In this document: piece by piece, positions 48,801-60,712 of the stretch
How the letters are laid out: the number at the start of each line of letters is the position of its first letter
How positions within the stretch are numbered: position 1 is the first letter of the stretch
Source: Cavenderia fasciculata
Taxonomy: Eukaryota > Evosea > Eumycetozoa > Acytosteliales > Cavenderiaceae
DNA: 64,000 nucleotides
Direction of reading: 5' to 3'
Assembly: GCF_000203815.1 (NCBI RefSeq)
Contig: NW_004457729.1
Span: forward strand, 434,674 to 498,673
Notes under the pieces: model-generated
What the model was told of the DNA's origin: nothing
Database searches by the model: none
The model's input: the letters and a program-made list of their open reading frames with translations, nothing else
Translations under genes and position numbers: made by a program

Positions 48801-50069
48801 CATTTATCAAATGTACACTTTCAACAGCAGCACCTTTTGGATTATCATCGGTTCAAGTTATTAGTGATAATAATCCACTTTTCAATATGACTGTGTTAAA
48901 TATTATTCGTAATAATATCGATCCCAACAATGGTAATAGTAGCGGTGAACCTGGTAGTGGTGAAGAAAATGAAACATCACAACAAAAATGTTCAAGATTG
49001 ACATTTAATTGTTATGGAAATGGTAAATGTGATACAAATGGAAAATGTCAATGTAACACTGATTATAATCCAATTGATAATTGTTTTACAAAATGTATGT
49101 AAAGTTAACTTTATTTAGTATTATTTATTTAATTAATTATTTATTAATTTATTTAAATTTTTACAAGTTATAAATACAACGATTATTGCCAATTCAACAT
49201 CACCAACTGTATCATTTGATATTGATGGAATTGATTTCCAATTTGAGTTTAAATCAATTCAAGAATTGGATATTGATGACAATGTGTTGAATCAATTGAA
49301 TATTGATGATTATTCATGGAATGTCAATGTATCAACAAATAATTTAATCACAATTGCCAACTATCAACTCAATACTACTTCTTCCACTTTATCATTCAAC
49401 AATGAATTCAACCCATTCCAATCACTTCAAGTAACATCAACCATATCATTTGCATCATTTGCAAGAGATGTGCAATTTGGAGATCAGATACTTCAAATCA
49501 ATCCCAACTCTATCAAATTGGCAGTGAATGTGAGTGGATGGCAATTTAGTTCAAATGTTGCGACACTAAGATTGATATTTACATCGATCGTAAATAATAA
49601 TCAATCAATACAATTCAATTGTCAAGAAACCGAGATTGGAACACTCTCATTTGACTCAATGTCATCACTCCAATATCTCAGAGTTGTTCGTGATAATATA
49701 CAATTCAGTGGTAGATTCATTGACTTTGCACTTTCAGATGGAAGAGTAGTATACTCTAAAACTGAATTGGTATCATTCACACCATTGTTGGATAATAGTG
49801 AACAAGCAGTTGCAATGATTGGTATCAGATTACCTCAATGCCAGCAATGTGTGTTGGATCCTGATTTTACACCACTCTTAATCGACAAGAGTCATGATCA
49901 AGGATGTGATTCATCAAGTAACGCATGGAAGATAGCTGTTGGTGTATCTCTTGGTGTCGTTGGTGCTATCGCTATCACAGTTGCCTCTATTCTCTACTAC
50001 AAAAAGAAAAGAGCAAATGATAGATTTAACAAAAACATTCAAAATAAACTAAGGAATTTCGGTAAATAA
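45839..50069 (+). CDS. ComC-like cell-surface receptor, copy 2
   Basis: The same ten-exon structure: 45839-45914, 45995-46139, 46222-46677, 46785-46850, 46939-47088, 47185-47253, 47338-47654, 47724-48578, 48654-49094 and 49168-50069. They sum to 3477 nt, 1159 codons (1158 aa). Domains are as in copy 1. The signal peptide is shorter by seven residues and more basic (MYLHDKKLLLVFINIRVDA), so secretion may be weaker. Exon 4 has two in-frame acceptors (46785 or 46800). The N-terminal half differs clearly from copy 1. In contrast, exons 9-10 and the intron between them are almost identical, the intron differing by one inserted T. That pattern fits gene conversion or a partial recent duplication. 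Both copies end in a single membrane helix and a basic tail. The ligand is unknown. Confidence 0.86.
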
Positions 50070-50293
50070 ATAAAGAATAAAAGAGCAATCCAAATAAAAT
50101 AATTATATAATTATATATTATTATTTTTAAAAAGTATCGATTGGTAAAGGAATAATTAAAAATAAAGAAGAACATAGAGAAACATATTTCTACAAATAAA
50201 TAGATTCTGAGGCAAAAAAAATAAATATTCACAGTCCAACACTTTTTTTTATAAACACTTGCACATACATTGTATTAGTTAATATATTAAATA

Positions 50294-51040
50294 ATGTCGC
50301 AACAATATAAATTACATCAATTTACAAATGAAAAAGAGTTTATTGAAGGATCTTGTGAATTCATATACGATATCATCAAGAATGCAATTGCTGTAAGAGG
50401 TAATGCCGTGATTGGTTTGAGTGGTGGTACATCACCAAAGGCAATCTATGCAGCATTGACTGTACCTAGTGAAAAGAATCAGACTATCGATTGGACTAGA
50501 GTATTCTTTTACAGTGTCGATGAGAGATACATTGGCAAGGAGTCACCTGATTCACTCTATCATTTGGTGCGTCACACCATCTTTGCAGACTCTACACCCG
50601 TCAGCGGACTGATCGACAAACACTTTACCACACCAGATACATCACTCGCACTACCAGAATGTATCAACAAGTATAAAAGTGATCTCTCACAACTTGTTCA
50701 AACCAAGTCTGATGGTGCACCCGATCTATCTATTCTTGGTATGGGTGAGGATGGTCATATTGCCTCGATCTTTCCACAAATGGATAGTACACCAGACAAA
50801 CATATCGATCTTCCAACCGACCTCGTCTACCATACCACTACCACTCGCTTTGCCATCTTTGATCGTATCACTACCAATCTAAACTTTTTAACTAGCTCTC
50901 GTAACAAATTATTCTTTATGAAAGGAGAATCAAAGAAAAAGGTTTGGGATGAAATGGTAGCTCAACCAACCAATCCATACAGATGGCCTGCTCAAGCTAT
51001 CAATCAATCTGGTCATTCAAATGTTTTCTATCTTGTCTAA
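50294..51040 (+). CDS. pgl: 6-phosphogluconolactonase
   Basis: A single-exon gene of 248 aa, the usual length. It hydrolyses 6-phosphogluconolactone to 6-phosphogluconate in the oxidative pentose phosphate pathway, in the cytosol. Diagnostic motifs in order are GLSGGTSPKAIY near residue 42 (phosphate binding), FYSVDERYIGKESPDS (the VDER signature of the family) and LGMGEDGHIASIFP with the catalytic His. There is no signal peptide or presequence. The start MSQQYKLHQF is a typical N-terminus, and the frame is closed upstream by stops. It sits between the second ComC-like gene and NOMO with short gaps (about 225 and 125 bases), convergent with NOMO. Confidence 0.96.
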   Translation: MSQQYKLHQFTNEKEFIEGSCEFIYDIIKNAIAVRGNAVIGLSGGTSPKAIYAALTVPSEKNQTIDWTRVFFYSVDERYIGKESPDSLYHLVRHTIFADSTPVSGLIDKHFTTPDTSLALPECINKYKSDLSQLVQTKSDGAPDLSILGMGEDGHIASIFPQMDSTPDKHIDLPTDLVYHTTTTRFAIFDRITTNLNFLTSSRNKLFFMKGESKKKVWDEMVAQPTNPYRWPAQAINQSGHSNVFYLV

Positions 51041-51166
51041 AAACAAAAAAGAATAAAGAAAAGAAATGTATATAAACAATTAAATAAATATTTAATTTAG
51101 TTAAAGTTGATCCAAAAATAGGATAGAATTAAAAAGATAAAGATATTATCTTTATTTATTTCTTTT

Positions 51167-53837
51167 TTATTTTCTTTTAATTTTAGCTTTATCTTTGTTT
51201 GGTTTATACATATCTTTAGAGGAAAGATAATTTTCAGAGTTTTGTTGACCAGAATGATTACCACGTACTTGAGCTTTGATCTTTTTAAGGATGGTTCCAT
51301 TTTTGATGGATTTGAGTGTTTCCCATACCTTGGTTGGATAGAGTACAGACAATACTACAAATACGAAAAAGGAAAGACCTGCAATTGGAACTGAATGATC
51401 GGCTGTTGAATCAATATGAGATGACGAATGACTAGAGGAGGAGGACTGCTGCTTTTGTGGCATTTGTACATTGACAGTGACATGACGAACCGACTTTTCA
51501 CCTTGACCACCAACAGGAATTTCTTTAGAGATAACTCCAATCTTGGTGTGCTCGATACGTAATAGATAGTTGTTGGTGAGTGGAATCGAACCAAAATCGA
51601 AAAAGGTTGCAAATCCAAGATCCAATTGACGGTAGAGTGAATGGTCTTTTTGTAAATACAAGTTGGCACGTAGATTGGCTAATTGTGAACGTTCGACACC
51701 AACCACATCACCAGACAAAAAGAATGATGCTAAAGAGGGATGAGCAACAATGATAAAGTCTGTGTTTTCAACATCGTCCTTGGCAACAGTGACAGTGTGA
51801 CTTGATGGGATGGCTGTACCTTGATGTTCTGCATCAGATGATGCTATACGGACAGTGTATGAACGACCTGGCATTAAACCACGTAGACGGTAGCTGCCAG
51901 AGGGATCGGTAGTAGTCTCTTCGACGATGATCAAACTGTCGCCTTCAAGGGCTTGAACAGCCACCTTTTGCTGTGGATCGCCATTCAACGATTTAACAGA
52001 TCCAAACACACTAAATGCGACACGTGTGGCTACCAACTCGATAGTCTTTTGCTTTCCTTGTTCAATATCAATCGTCAATGAAGATGGGCTGATAGTGTAC
52101 TCTTTGAGCAAAGATTTGGCAAAGTATTGGCCTGGGAACAAACCAAAGAATCCAATCGAACCATTGACTGGTGATCTCAAATTGGAACGGTATCCTTCGC
52201 CACTGACCGACAACAATACACCTTGAATAGGTTGTTTGGTGACAGAATCGATGATATTAACAACCAAACTACCCAATTGAATAGCATTAAAGTTGTTGGA
52301 ATCACTTTCCTTTTTGAAATGGAAACCTGGTTTCGATGCCTTGAGAGTGTATTCGGCGTCATCCTTTAATGGACCAACTACATATTCACCCTTTTCATTG
52401 GTTTGTACAGTTACTTCGGCAACCTCGTCATTACCCTTGTAAGTGGTGATATCGACGTTGGCTGTTTGAGGATTGACCTTGCCACGAATAAACAAACCTG
52501 GTCTAGCTACAATCGTTTCAATCTCTGGAAGACAATTGTTTGAATCGATCAAGACTAGTCTTGATTGTGGATAAAACAATAGTTTAGAGGTTGTAGATGA
52601 CTTGGAGTCAACTGGTTCAAACTCGATTTGGTCACCAAAACTAGACATAAAAGTAAACTTGTACAATGATGACAAAGAGTCATAAACAGCCTTGACAGTA
52701 GTTAAAAGTGTACGAGAAGTATGTTCACCACCAGCAGACTTGTAAACATTAACATCAATACTTGATGGTAATAAGTCCTTTTCAACCTTTTCAACTTTAA
52801 TAGTTCCATCCAATTGCATCTTTTCAATCTTTAATACCATCTTTTGAATTGGTGGTTTATCACCTCTAGCATGAACGGTAAAAGAATTCTTTTCAAATTG
52901 GAAACATGATTTAACATTGAATTGATGTTTACCAGCTTGTAAACAAATTTCATTGTCTCCTTTTTTCAATGCAACCGTCTGTTGTTTTTGATCTTCAAAT
53001 TGATGAGTCAATGATACTTGTTCATGTGGTGAATTAATTTCAAATCTATATCCATTTTGATTAAATTCAATATCATTCTTTTCTTCTGTATCCTAAAAAT
53101 TAAAAAATAAAATAAAATTAATAATTAATATCTATTCCTTCTTTGTTTGTTCTTTACATACAATTAATTCAATTAATTTTTCATTATTAGACCAACACCA
53201 TTGAGAATTTTGAGCAATAATTTTATAGGTACCTGGTAATAGGTCACGGAAAGTAAAGGTAATGTCATTACCACCATTCTTTGAGAGTGATAGGACTGCA
53301 TTTGTCTTTTCACCAGTTCTAGAGGTTGGTTGAAGAGTTACAATCAATGACTGTGGTAATTCTTGTAATGGGGTGATTGGTTTGATACGACCAGATACGG
53401 TGGCACGAGTCTGTGAAAATACCAACTCTAATTGTGGTTTGTTGGTGATGGTAGTGGTAATTGATTGCGATACAAAGTGTAATCCCTTTGATTTCTCTTG
53501 TGCCGATAAACCAATGGAAACAGTGTAGGTACCAGGTGCAACTTGGAAACAAAACTTTCCATTTGCTTCGGTCAATTTCTTTTCACTCTTTTCATTGGAT
53601 TTACCTTGTTGCAATGTAATCTCTCTTGGATTGACCTTTACACCTGTTGGTGGTGTTGGCACTGATACTTGTCCACAAACATCATATGTCTTTACAATGA
53701 TATCTGGTAATACCGGTTTAGTTGGTGTCATCTTTTGATCCAATTGTTCAAATGTTAAATGATCCTTTTCAACTTGAATCTTATATGTTCCAGTTTTAAT
53801 TTGTTCCAATGTATAATATCTAAAAAGTAAATAATAG

Positions 53838-53869
<32 letters not shown>

Positions 53870-55164
53870 ATAATATTTCTTTTTATATTTACCCATTATC
53901 ATCAGTATTGGTCAATTTTTTACCATTTACTAATATGTTTGCATTTGAAATTCCTTCTTTTAAATGATTGACAACTCTACCAGAGACAGAGAAACCTTTG
54001 ATTTCAAATACTTGATCGGTTCTAGTATCTCCACCTCTGACTGAAAATTCATAACCAGATGGTTCAATATCATATTTGGTGTCTGCACCTTGATACTGTG
54101 CCACCAATTTATACTTTCCACATGGTACATTTGAGAATACAAATCTACCATCATTTCCACTTTTAACTGAACATATTGATTTATATCCTGCCTCTAAAAG
54201 ATACAAATAATATTAATATTAATATTAATATTCTTTGTTTTTTTTTTGTTATTTAAAGTTTACATACCAGAAGGTTTAAAAGTTGATTTACAACCAACAA
54301 TAGAATCTAATGAAGATGAAAGTAGGTGAAAGTTTACATCTTTCATTGGATCATTGTCAAAAGTGATTGAACCAGTGACATCGAAACCTCTAATAACAAT
54401 ATCAGGAGTTACTTTGTAATTGTCCCATGCAAAATCGACAGAGATACTGTTCTTTGAAAATGTCCAACGATCGTGTTGAGCTACTACAATGTAGTCTTTG
54501 GCAGGAACAATATCTTCAAACACGTATTGTCCACTGACTCGAGTGGTTGTCTCGGCAACAACCCCCAAACTAGATGATTTAAGCGATACTTTGACACCCT
54601 CCAACGAAACCAATCGATGTAAAGATTCTTCACAATCTTGACTTGAAACCATTCCACTTAATTGAAATCCAGTTAATTCAAAGTTAATATCCTCTTTAAA
54701 GTCATCAACATTTTGTGCATTAATTTCTATTTCATTCTTTGCTTTAAAAGTAAAAAGAAAGAAAGTAAAGGTTAGTTATGTTATTGTAATCACTCTCTTT
54801 GTTGTTTGTTGTTGTTGTTATTGTACATACCAAATGTCCAACCTTGAGGACCTTGGATTTGAAGAATATAAACACCACGTTCATAGATGGGTAGAAAGTA
54901 GTATCCGTTTGGAGCACATTCAGTCTCTTCTCTAACACGCATATCAGCCTTTGAAAGTAACCTAATCTTGATGTCGTCATAGGTGATCTTTGATTTGGGT
55001 AGATTCTTTGATACCTTTACAAACCCACCACAACTTATGAGATGATCATCATCTGCTGTCTTTTCACCAACTACTACAAATGTAGGTAATGATACTAACA
55101 ACAACAAACAACTTACGATCAATAATCGTATGATACTATTATTATTAATATTTCTTTTCATCAT
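51167..55164 (-). CDS. nomo: Nodal modulator (NOMO) homologue, ER membrane protein
   Basis: Five exons: 55164-54831, 54741-54268, 54193-53893, 53819-53162 and 53092-51167. They sum to 3693 nt, exactly 1231 codons (1230 aa); human NOMO is about 1220 aa. A signal peptide (IIRLLIVSCLLLLVSLPTFV) is followed by CGGFVKVS and repeated carboxypeptidase-regulatory-like, fibronectin-like beta modules. Each has patterns such as G-x-Y-x-F-x-(D/N)-(I/V)-x-P-(A/G)-x-Y (for example VSGQYVFEDIVPAKDYIV). One membrane helix lies near the C-terminus (about residue 1150, SFFVFVVLSVLYPTKVW). The tail ends K-I-K-R-K, a KxKxx ER-retrieval signal. NOMO is part of the translocon-associated NCLN-TMEM147 complex in the ER. 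Convergent with pgl. Confidence 0.92.
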
Positions 55165-55343
55165 ACTACTATTACTAAAACTTAAGTTGTTTTTGTACTA
55201 CTGATAAGCGTGAAAAATGAATGTGATGAGAACTTCACAAAAAAAAAAAATCCATCAAAAAATAAAAAATTAATAAATAGTTTATTTAAGCCTCTTGTAG
55301 CTATGAGTTGGTTGGGTTTGAAGTGTACATCAACATATCATAA

Positions 55344-55955
55344 TCATTTGTACATTTTAGATATCAATAATAAATCAGCATCGAGTTGTTGTTTTTCCTT
55401 GCGAAAGGATCTAAATTCATCTATAAGTTGGGAAGTTTGTTTCTCTTGGATAGCCAGTTTCTTTTCAAATTCCAATTCAATTTGTTTGATAGCTTGGTTT
55501 GTTGTTTCCTTGTTGGTGATGATTGTGTGAGTGGCTGTTTTGAGTTCTATGCTAAGGGTTGATACTTGGTCCTTTAATATGTTTACTTCTTTAGATAACT
55601 TTTCGTTTGAGGTTGATATATATTTGGATGTCTGTTTCAAGGTGTTTTATCTCGTGAGAGTTGACGATTGTCTGCAGTCTGTCAATATCTTCTTGGTGTC
55701 GACGTTGCATGAGACGGCGTTCTGATCGTTCTTGTTCTATGACACGGTTCTTGTCACGCGATAAAGTTTTATTCTTTTCCAAATCAAGTTCTTGTCTAAG
55801 GCTAATGTTCTCGGCAAAAAGTGTTGTCCTTTTCTTCCAACTCTTCTTTTAACTTTTTGATAATGGTTGTATCTTCATCTTCCTCTTCTTCAAATCCATC
55901 ACCAATGATCCATGTTTCACTTCTTGTTGGTTTATATTTTGCATACTGATACATT
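55344..55955 (-). pseudogene. Coiled-coil protein gene, frame broken twice
   Basis: From an ATG at 55955 (MYQYAKYKPTRSETWIIGD) an acidic, coiled-coil reading runs for about 40 residues to EELEEKDN. The same kind of sequence then continues in another frame (TLFAENISLRQELDLEK, RRLMQRRHQEDIDRL), and again in a third (KQTSKYISTSNEKLSKEV to the stop at 55344). The frame changes fall near 55825 and 55635. No splice sites are seen near them. Both breaks lie close to short homopolymers (TTTTT; AAAA), so sequencing errors are possible. Otherwise it is a recent pseudogene. The total would be about 200 residues of alpha-helical coiled coil, with no family recognised. Confidence 0.6.
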
Positions 55956-56165
55956 AATTAATTAATTACTTCTTTGATCATAACAAGTAAATTATATTTA
56001 TTACTTCAACTCCCAAAAAAAAAGAAAATTTCTCATTAGTAGTTCTGTCTATTACACAAAAAATCAGATTTATTATTATTATTATAATTTATAATAAAAT
56101 ATAAAACTTTAATCTTATCTTGTTCATAACTTCAATAACTTCAACAAACAGCAAACAACACAAAA

Positions 56166-57161
56166 ATGACAGTTGATGCACAAAAAGTAAAGAAACATGT
56201 ATTCAGAGATGTAGAATACAACTTGACAGAGTATGTAATATTCTATAAGTTTATAAGATAGATTGATAAACATGTGAATGATACTAATGTAATGTATGTC
56301 AATTTTGTTTATAGAAAGGATGTAGCATTATATGCAATTAGTATTGGAGCAGACAAGAGTAACTTGAAGTTTGTGTATGAACAAAATGAACAGTTTTGTG
56401 CTATTCCTTCGATGGGTGTCGTATTTCCCTACGATATATTGTTACAGACATTGGATGGTTTTGAAGGATTAGAGTTTGATCCTATGATGTTATTGCACGG
56501 TGAACAGTACATGGAGATCTTGTCACCTATCCCAACCCGTGCTAAATTGGTTACACGTGCCAAAGTTAACAATCTACTTGACAAGGGTAGCGGTGCATTA
56601 CTAGTGGTCGACGCAATCACCAGTGACAAGGAAACTGGTAAAGATATCGTATTCAATCAATTCTCATTATTTATTCGTGGTATGGGTGGTTTCGATCAGA
56701 ATAGATCATCGACTGCAAAGACTGCTACTACTACTACTGTCGACTTATCAACTCCACCAAAAAAAGAATGTGATGCAAAGTTTAATTACAAGACATCAAC
56801 AGATCAAGCAATACTTTATAGATTGGCAGGAGGTGATTTAAATCCATTGCATGTTGATCCAGAAATGTCTAAATTGGGTGGATTCGATGTACCCATTCTT
56901 CACGGTCTCTGTACATTTGGTATTGCCTGTCGTAGTATACTTGCTCAATATTGTGACAATGATCCAAGCCGTTTCAAGAGTATGCGTGTTCGTTTCTCCA
57001 AACATGTATTCCCAGGTGAAACCATTCAAACTCAAATGTGGACCATACCACAAGCACCCAACAAGGTCATATTCAATTCACTTGTTCTTGAAAGACCTGG
57101 TGCCTATCCATTAACTGGTGGTATTGCCGAAATTATTCCATCATCAAAATCTAAATTATAA
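56166..57161 (+). CDS. mfeB: Peroxisomal enoyl-CoA hydratase 2
   Basis: Exons 56166-56230 and 56315-57161 join to 304 codons (303 aa). The protein has two hot-dog domains. The catalytic hydratase-2 motif is LYRLAGGDLNPLHVDPEMSK, followed by the GGFDVPILHGL block. It hydrates trans-2-enoyl-CoA to (R)-3-hydroxyacyl-CoA in peroxisomal beta-oxidation. The C-terminus ends in SKL, a canonical PTS1 signal. In D. discoideum a stand-alone hydratase 2 of about 294 aa is called mfeB; the symbol here is by analogy from memory. The protein lacks the dehydrogenase and SCP2 domains of animal MFE-2. A small first intron begins after codon 21. Convergent with the protease gene. Confidence 0.93.
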
Positions 57162-57257
57162 TCTCTCTCTATTCTATCTCTGCTCTATTCCACCCATTCA
57201 ATTGTAAATTAATTAAATAATGTATGTTTATCGATAAATATTCAATTCTTTTGTTGT

Positions 57258-57272
57258 AACGCAAATCAAATG
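57258..57272. repeat. Second copy of 15-base motif
   Basis: AACGCAAATCAAATG, identical to 11222-11236. It lies in the short convergent gap between the hydratase and protease genes. See the first copy for comment. Confidence 0.4.
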
Positions 57273-57315
57273 TTACTTGTTACTTGTTTCTTATTTATTC
57301 CTTTTCTTTCTTTGC

Positions 57316-58667
57316 TTAATTATCATTGATATGAATATCTACCTCCTATATATTTATACAAACAATGAATGGATGATGGTTAATAACTTTTATATATTTA
57401 TATAAGTATATTTTTGACATAACATACTTTGATAAAGTTATTAATGATTTTAGATGGAAGGAATACAGCATTGGAATTAATACCATGAAGGAACCTTCTT
57501 TGAGTTTCATCTTGTTTATCGATATCGTTGACATTTAATTTAACCAAACCTTCAATCATACCAACCACCTCATTGTCAAAGTTGATAACTGGACCACCAC
57601 AAACACCCATTGGTGCAGGTGACTTGGTGCTTACAAAGTGTCTATTAGCATCACCAGTATTATAAATGAAATCCATTGTAACTGGTTCCATAATATCATC
57701 CTTTTCATTAACTAATTGGTATCCAAATAATTTACCTGTCTAAAAAATGATAGAATATAAATATCATTGTTGGATTAATATTAATTATCATGATCAATAC
57801 ATACATGACCTTTTCTAGGTTCTTCATAAACTTCTAACTCCAAAACAGATGGAGTGAATGGAAGATTAGATCTCTTGAAATCATCCAAGTTTGCTTCTAT
57901 ACAAACAAGATCTTCAGTTGGATGTAAATGGAATGGTTTATCAATTGGTACAATATGTGTTACTTTACCAGTGCTTGCCTAAATCAATTATATTCATATT
58001 AATATTGATCAATACAATCTTGTTGTTGTTGTTGTTGTTTCTTGTTCTTGTCAACATACATCACGATATTCCAATTGAGCTTTAATATTTTGTTCACCTA
58101 GTGCAAATATCCATTGATGAGTTTCATCTTTATAGAGATGTGGAAAGTTGAATGGATGAGTAATATGACCACAACTAATAATGTAAACCGATCGGTTTGG
58201 TTCAACAAAGAATTGTTTTGGTGTCTTTACAATAAATGCTGTTCCTCTATTTAAATTGGCCCATTCATGAACACCAAACTCTGGGAATCTTCATATTGAT
58301 TGATATAGATATATATTAGTTTCTATTATCTTCATTATCTTCTTCATATCTTGTTTCTTTTTGAAACATACTTGAAATAAGTACTCAATGTCAATGTTTT
58401 AGGTGAGTCAATAGATGTTGCTTCCTTTTTCTTTGAAGAGTATGATCTTGATGTTGGTGTATATTTAGTATTGTTATTATTAAAGTATTTAGTAGTAGTA
58501 GTGCTGGTATTATTGGTGAATAGTGTAGTGTTATTATTTGAAGAAGATGTTGTTGTAGTACTACTGCTGTATCTATTGATGTTATAACTTGTAGATATAC
58601 TACACAAAGTAGTAGTAGTAGCAGTAACCAATCTATTTATATTTAATTTACTAACTGATTTAAGCAT
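57316..58667 (-). CDS. Trypsin-fold peptidase with Cys nucleophile, possibly mitochondrial
   Basis: Exons 58667-58372, 58288-58060, 57978-57805, 57739-57428 and 57345-57316 sum to 1041 nt, 347 codons (346 aa). The last exon (EVDIHINDN) is tiny and least certain; an alternative acceptor near 57390 would give a slightly different tail. The first 60 residues are basic and Ser/Thr/Asn-rich without acidic residues, like a mitochondrial presequence. The rest looks like a chymotrypsin-type fold. His140 lies in IISCGHITHP, Asp198 in PTEDLVCIE and Cys280 in PMGVCGGPVINF. The last corresponds to the GNSGGP motif with the serine replaced by cysteine. Spacing between the three residues suits a catalytic triad. 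The family is not known to me. It may be an active Cys protease, as in 3C-like enzymes, or a pseudoenzyme. Confidence 0.7.
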
Positions 58668-58883
58668 TCTCTATGTACATAAATATATCTATATCTATAT
58701 AATAATCAATCAAAAATGAACAATGATTAAGTGACTCGTTTTTCATCACCAACAAAGATCTGATCATCACTCTGTCTCTGATTTTAATTAAATAATTTTA
58801 AGTGTCTCCGGAGTTAGTTATAATATCATTGTCATTATTCTTATTACATTGTGTATATATACAGATAAATAAGATAGGAAGGT

Positions 58884-60646
58884 ATGACATCTAGGTTGCG
58901 TGATCTAGTAGCAGTACTAGGTGGAGGAAAGAGAGTTGTACAAGGCATGTTGACAATATCATCTTCAACACCTTATATCCCTAGAAGTTACCCACCACCT
59001 ACTTCTACCAATACAACCAATACAAATAGTAATAATAATAATAATAGTAAAGTACAAGAAGATGAATCAACATTCTTGACAGCTACAAACCCTAAAATCA
59101 AGTATATCGAATTGTCAAGAGAAAAGACAAGCGTACCTCATACAAGACCTGCTAGATTTTGGGAATTCACGAGTATGTATTCATTATTCAGATATATGTA
59201 TTATGAATATTAATAGTTGATTTGAATATAGAATTGGCAATTGGAATGGGAGCAGGATTAGTATCAGAAGTTACAAAAAGAAAGATGGGTGGTGGAACGG
59301 ATGGAAACAACAATAACAAACAATCACATCCATTATTTAATGAATCTAATGCAAGTAGATTATCAGAGACATTTTCAAGAATGAGAGGAACTGCATTGAA
59401 AATAGGTCAAGTACTTAGTATACAAGATGAATCAGTTCTACCTGCCAATTTTGTAAAGATGTTGGAAGATGTTAGAAAGAATGCTAATCCAATGCCACTT
59501 GACCAACTTTACACAACGTTGGAGAAAGAGTTGGGTGTGGATTGGAGATCATTATTTCAAACATTTGAAGAACAACCAATTGCAGCTGCATCAATTGGAC
59601 AAGTACATCGAGCAGTTACAACAGACGGTAGAGAAGTAGCTGTAAAGGTGCAATACCCAGGTGTAGCGGATAGTATCACAAGTGATATTAAAACACTATT
59701 GTCCATGTTGAAAATGGTTGCACCGGAAACTGGCTACATCGAGTATTCACTTGAATCGGCTAGACAAGAGTTACTCAAAGAGACAGATTACCATCACGAA
59801 GCTGATAATCAGAGACGAATGAAACACCAATTGGAAACAAGTAATAACCCACATTTAAGACATTTCTACGTACCAGATATTATTGATCATCTAAGTACCA
59901 AACGTATCCTCACCACTGAATTTATCAATGGTGTATCAATCGACCAAATCGATACTGTAAACTATAACCAAAAGACTAGAGATTGGGTATCACGTAATCT
60001 CCTATCCCTCTGTCTCGCCGAATTATTTCAATTCCAATTCATGCAAACTGATCCAAATTGGAGTAACTTTATTTTAGATTTTGAAAAGAAAAGAGTAAAT
60101 ATATCATTCATTTATTTATTTATTAATATTAATATTAAATTATCTATTTCTTGTTTGTTTACATTTTAGATTAACTTACTTGATTTTGGAGCATGTAGAT
60201 CATATGGTAATCCATTTATTTATAATTATTTCAAGTGTATTCAGGGTGGAGTGGAAATGGATAAGAAAAAGATACTGGATTATTCATTTAAAGTTGGGTA
60301 TTTTACGGGTGATGAGAATGAAGCGATGCGAGATGCACAGGCCAAGGCAGTGATGATTCTGTCTGAACCATTTGCCTCTAAAGAACCATACCCATTCATG
60401 CCCAAACGTATATCGAATAGAATCACAGAGCTCATTCCAGTGATGCTAAAGAATCGTTTGAAACCACCTCCCGAGGAAACCTATTCACTTCACCGTAAAC
60501 TATCTGGTTGTTTCTTGGTTTGTTCCAAATTACAAGCTGATGTTGAATGTAATACCATCTTTAAATATTATGAAAATCTATTTGAATTAAATCATAAGGA
60601 CAAAGAACAAGAACAAGTAGAAGTAGAAGAAGGAAAGAAGATATAA
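58884..60646 (+). CDS. coq8: COQ8/ABC1-family atypical kinase
   Basis: Exons 58884-59172, 59232-60094 and 60170-60646 sum to 1629 nt, exactly 543 codons (542 aa). The N-terminus is basic and low complexity, as expected of a mitochondrial leader. The COQ8 signature KxGQ is K153-I-G-Q in [13 protein letters not shown], followed by the Ala-rich loop [11 protein letters not shown], the lysine of [18 protein letters not shown] and the DFG at about 389. It ends with LVPP-like [22 protein letters not shown]8 proteins are ATPases supporting the ubiquinone (CoQ) synthesis complex in the mitochondrial matrix. Length and motif order match COQ8A/B better than other ABC1 kinases. The gene is divergent from the protease upstream; their promoters share about 215 bases. 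Confidence 0.92.
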
Positions 60647-60712
60647 AAAAAATATATAATAATAATATACAAGAGTTTTAATTTATTTATTTATTTCTAT
60701 CTATTGATTAAA

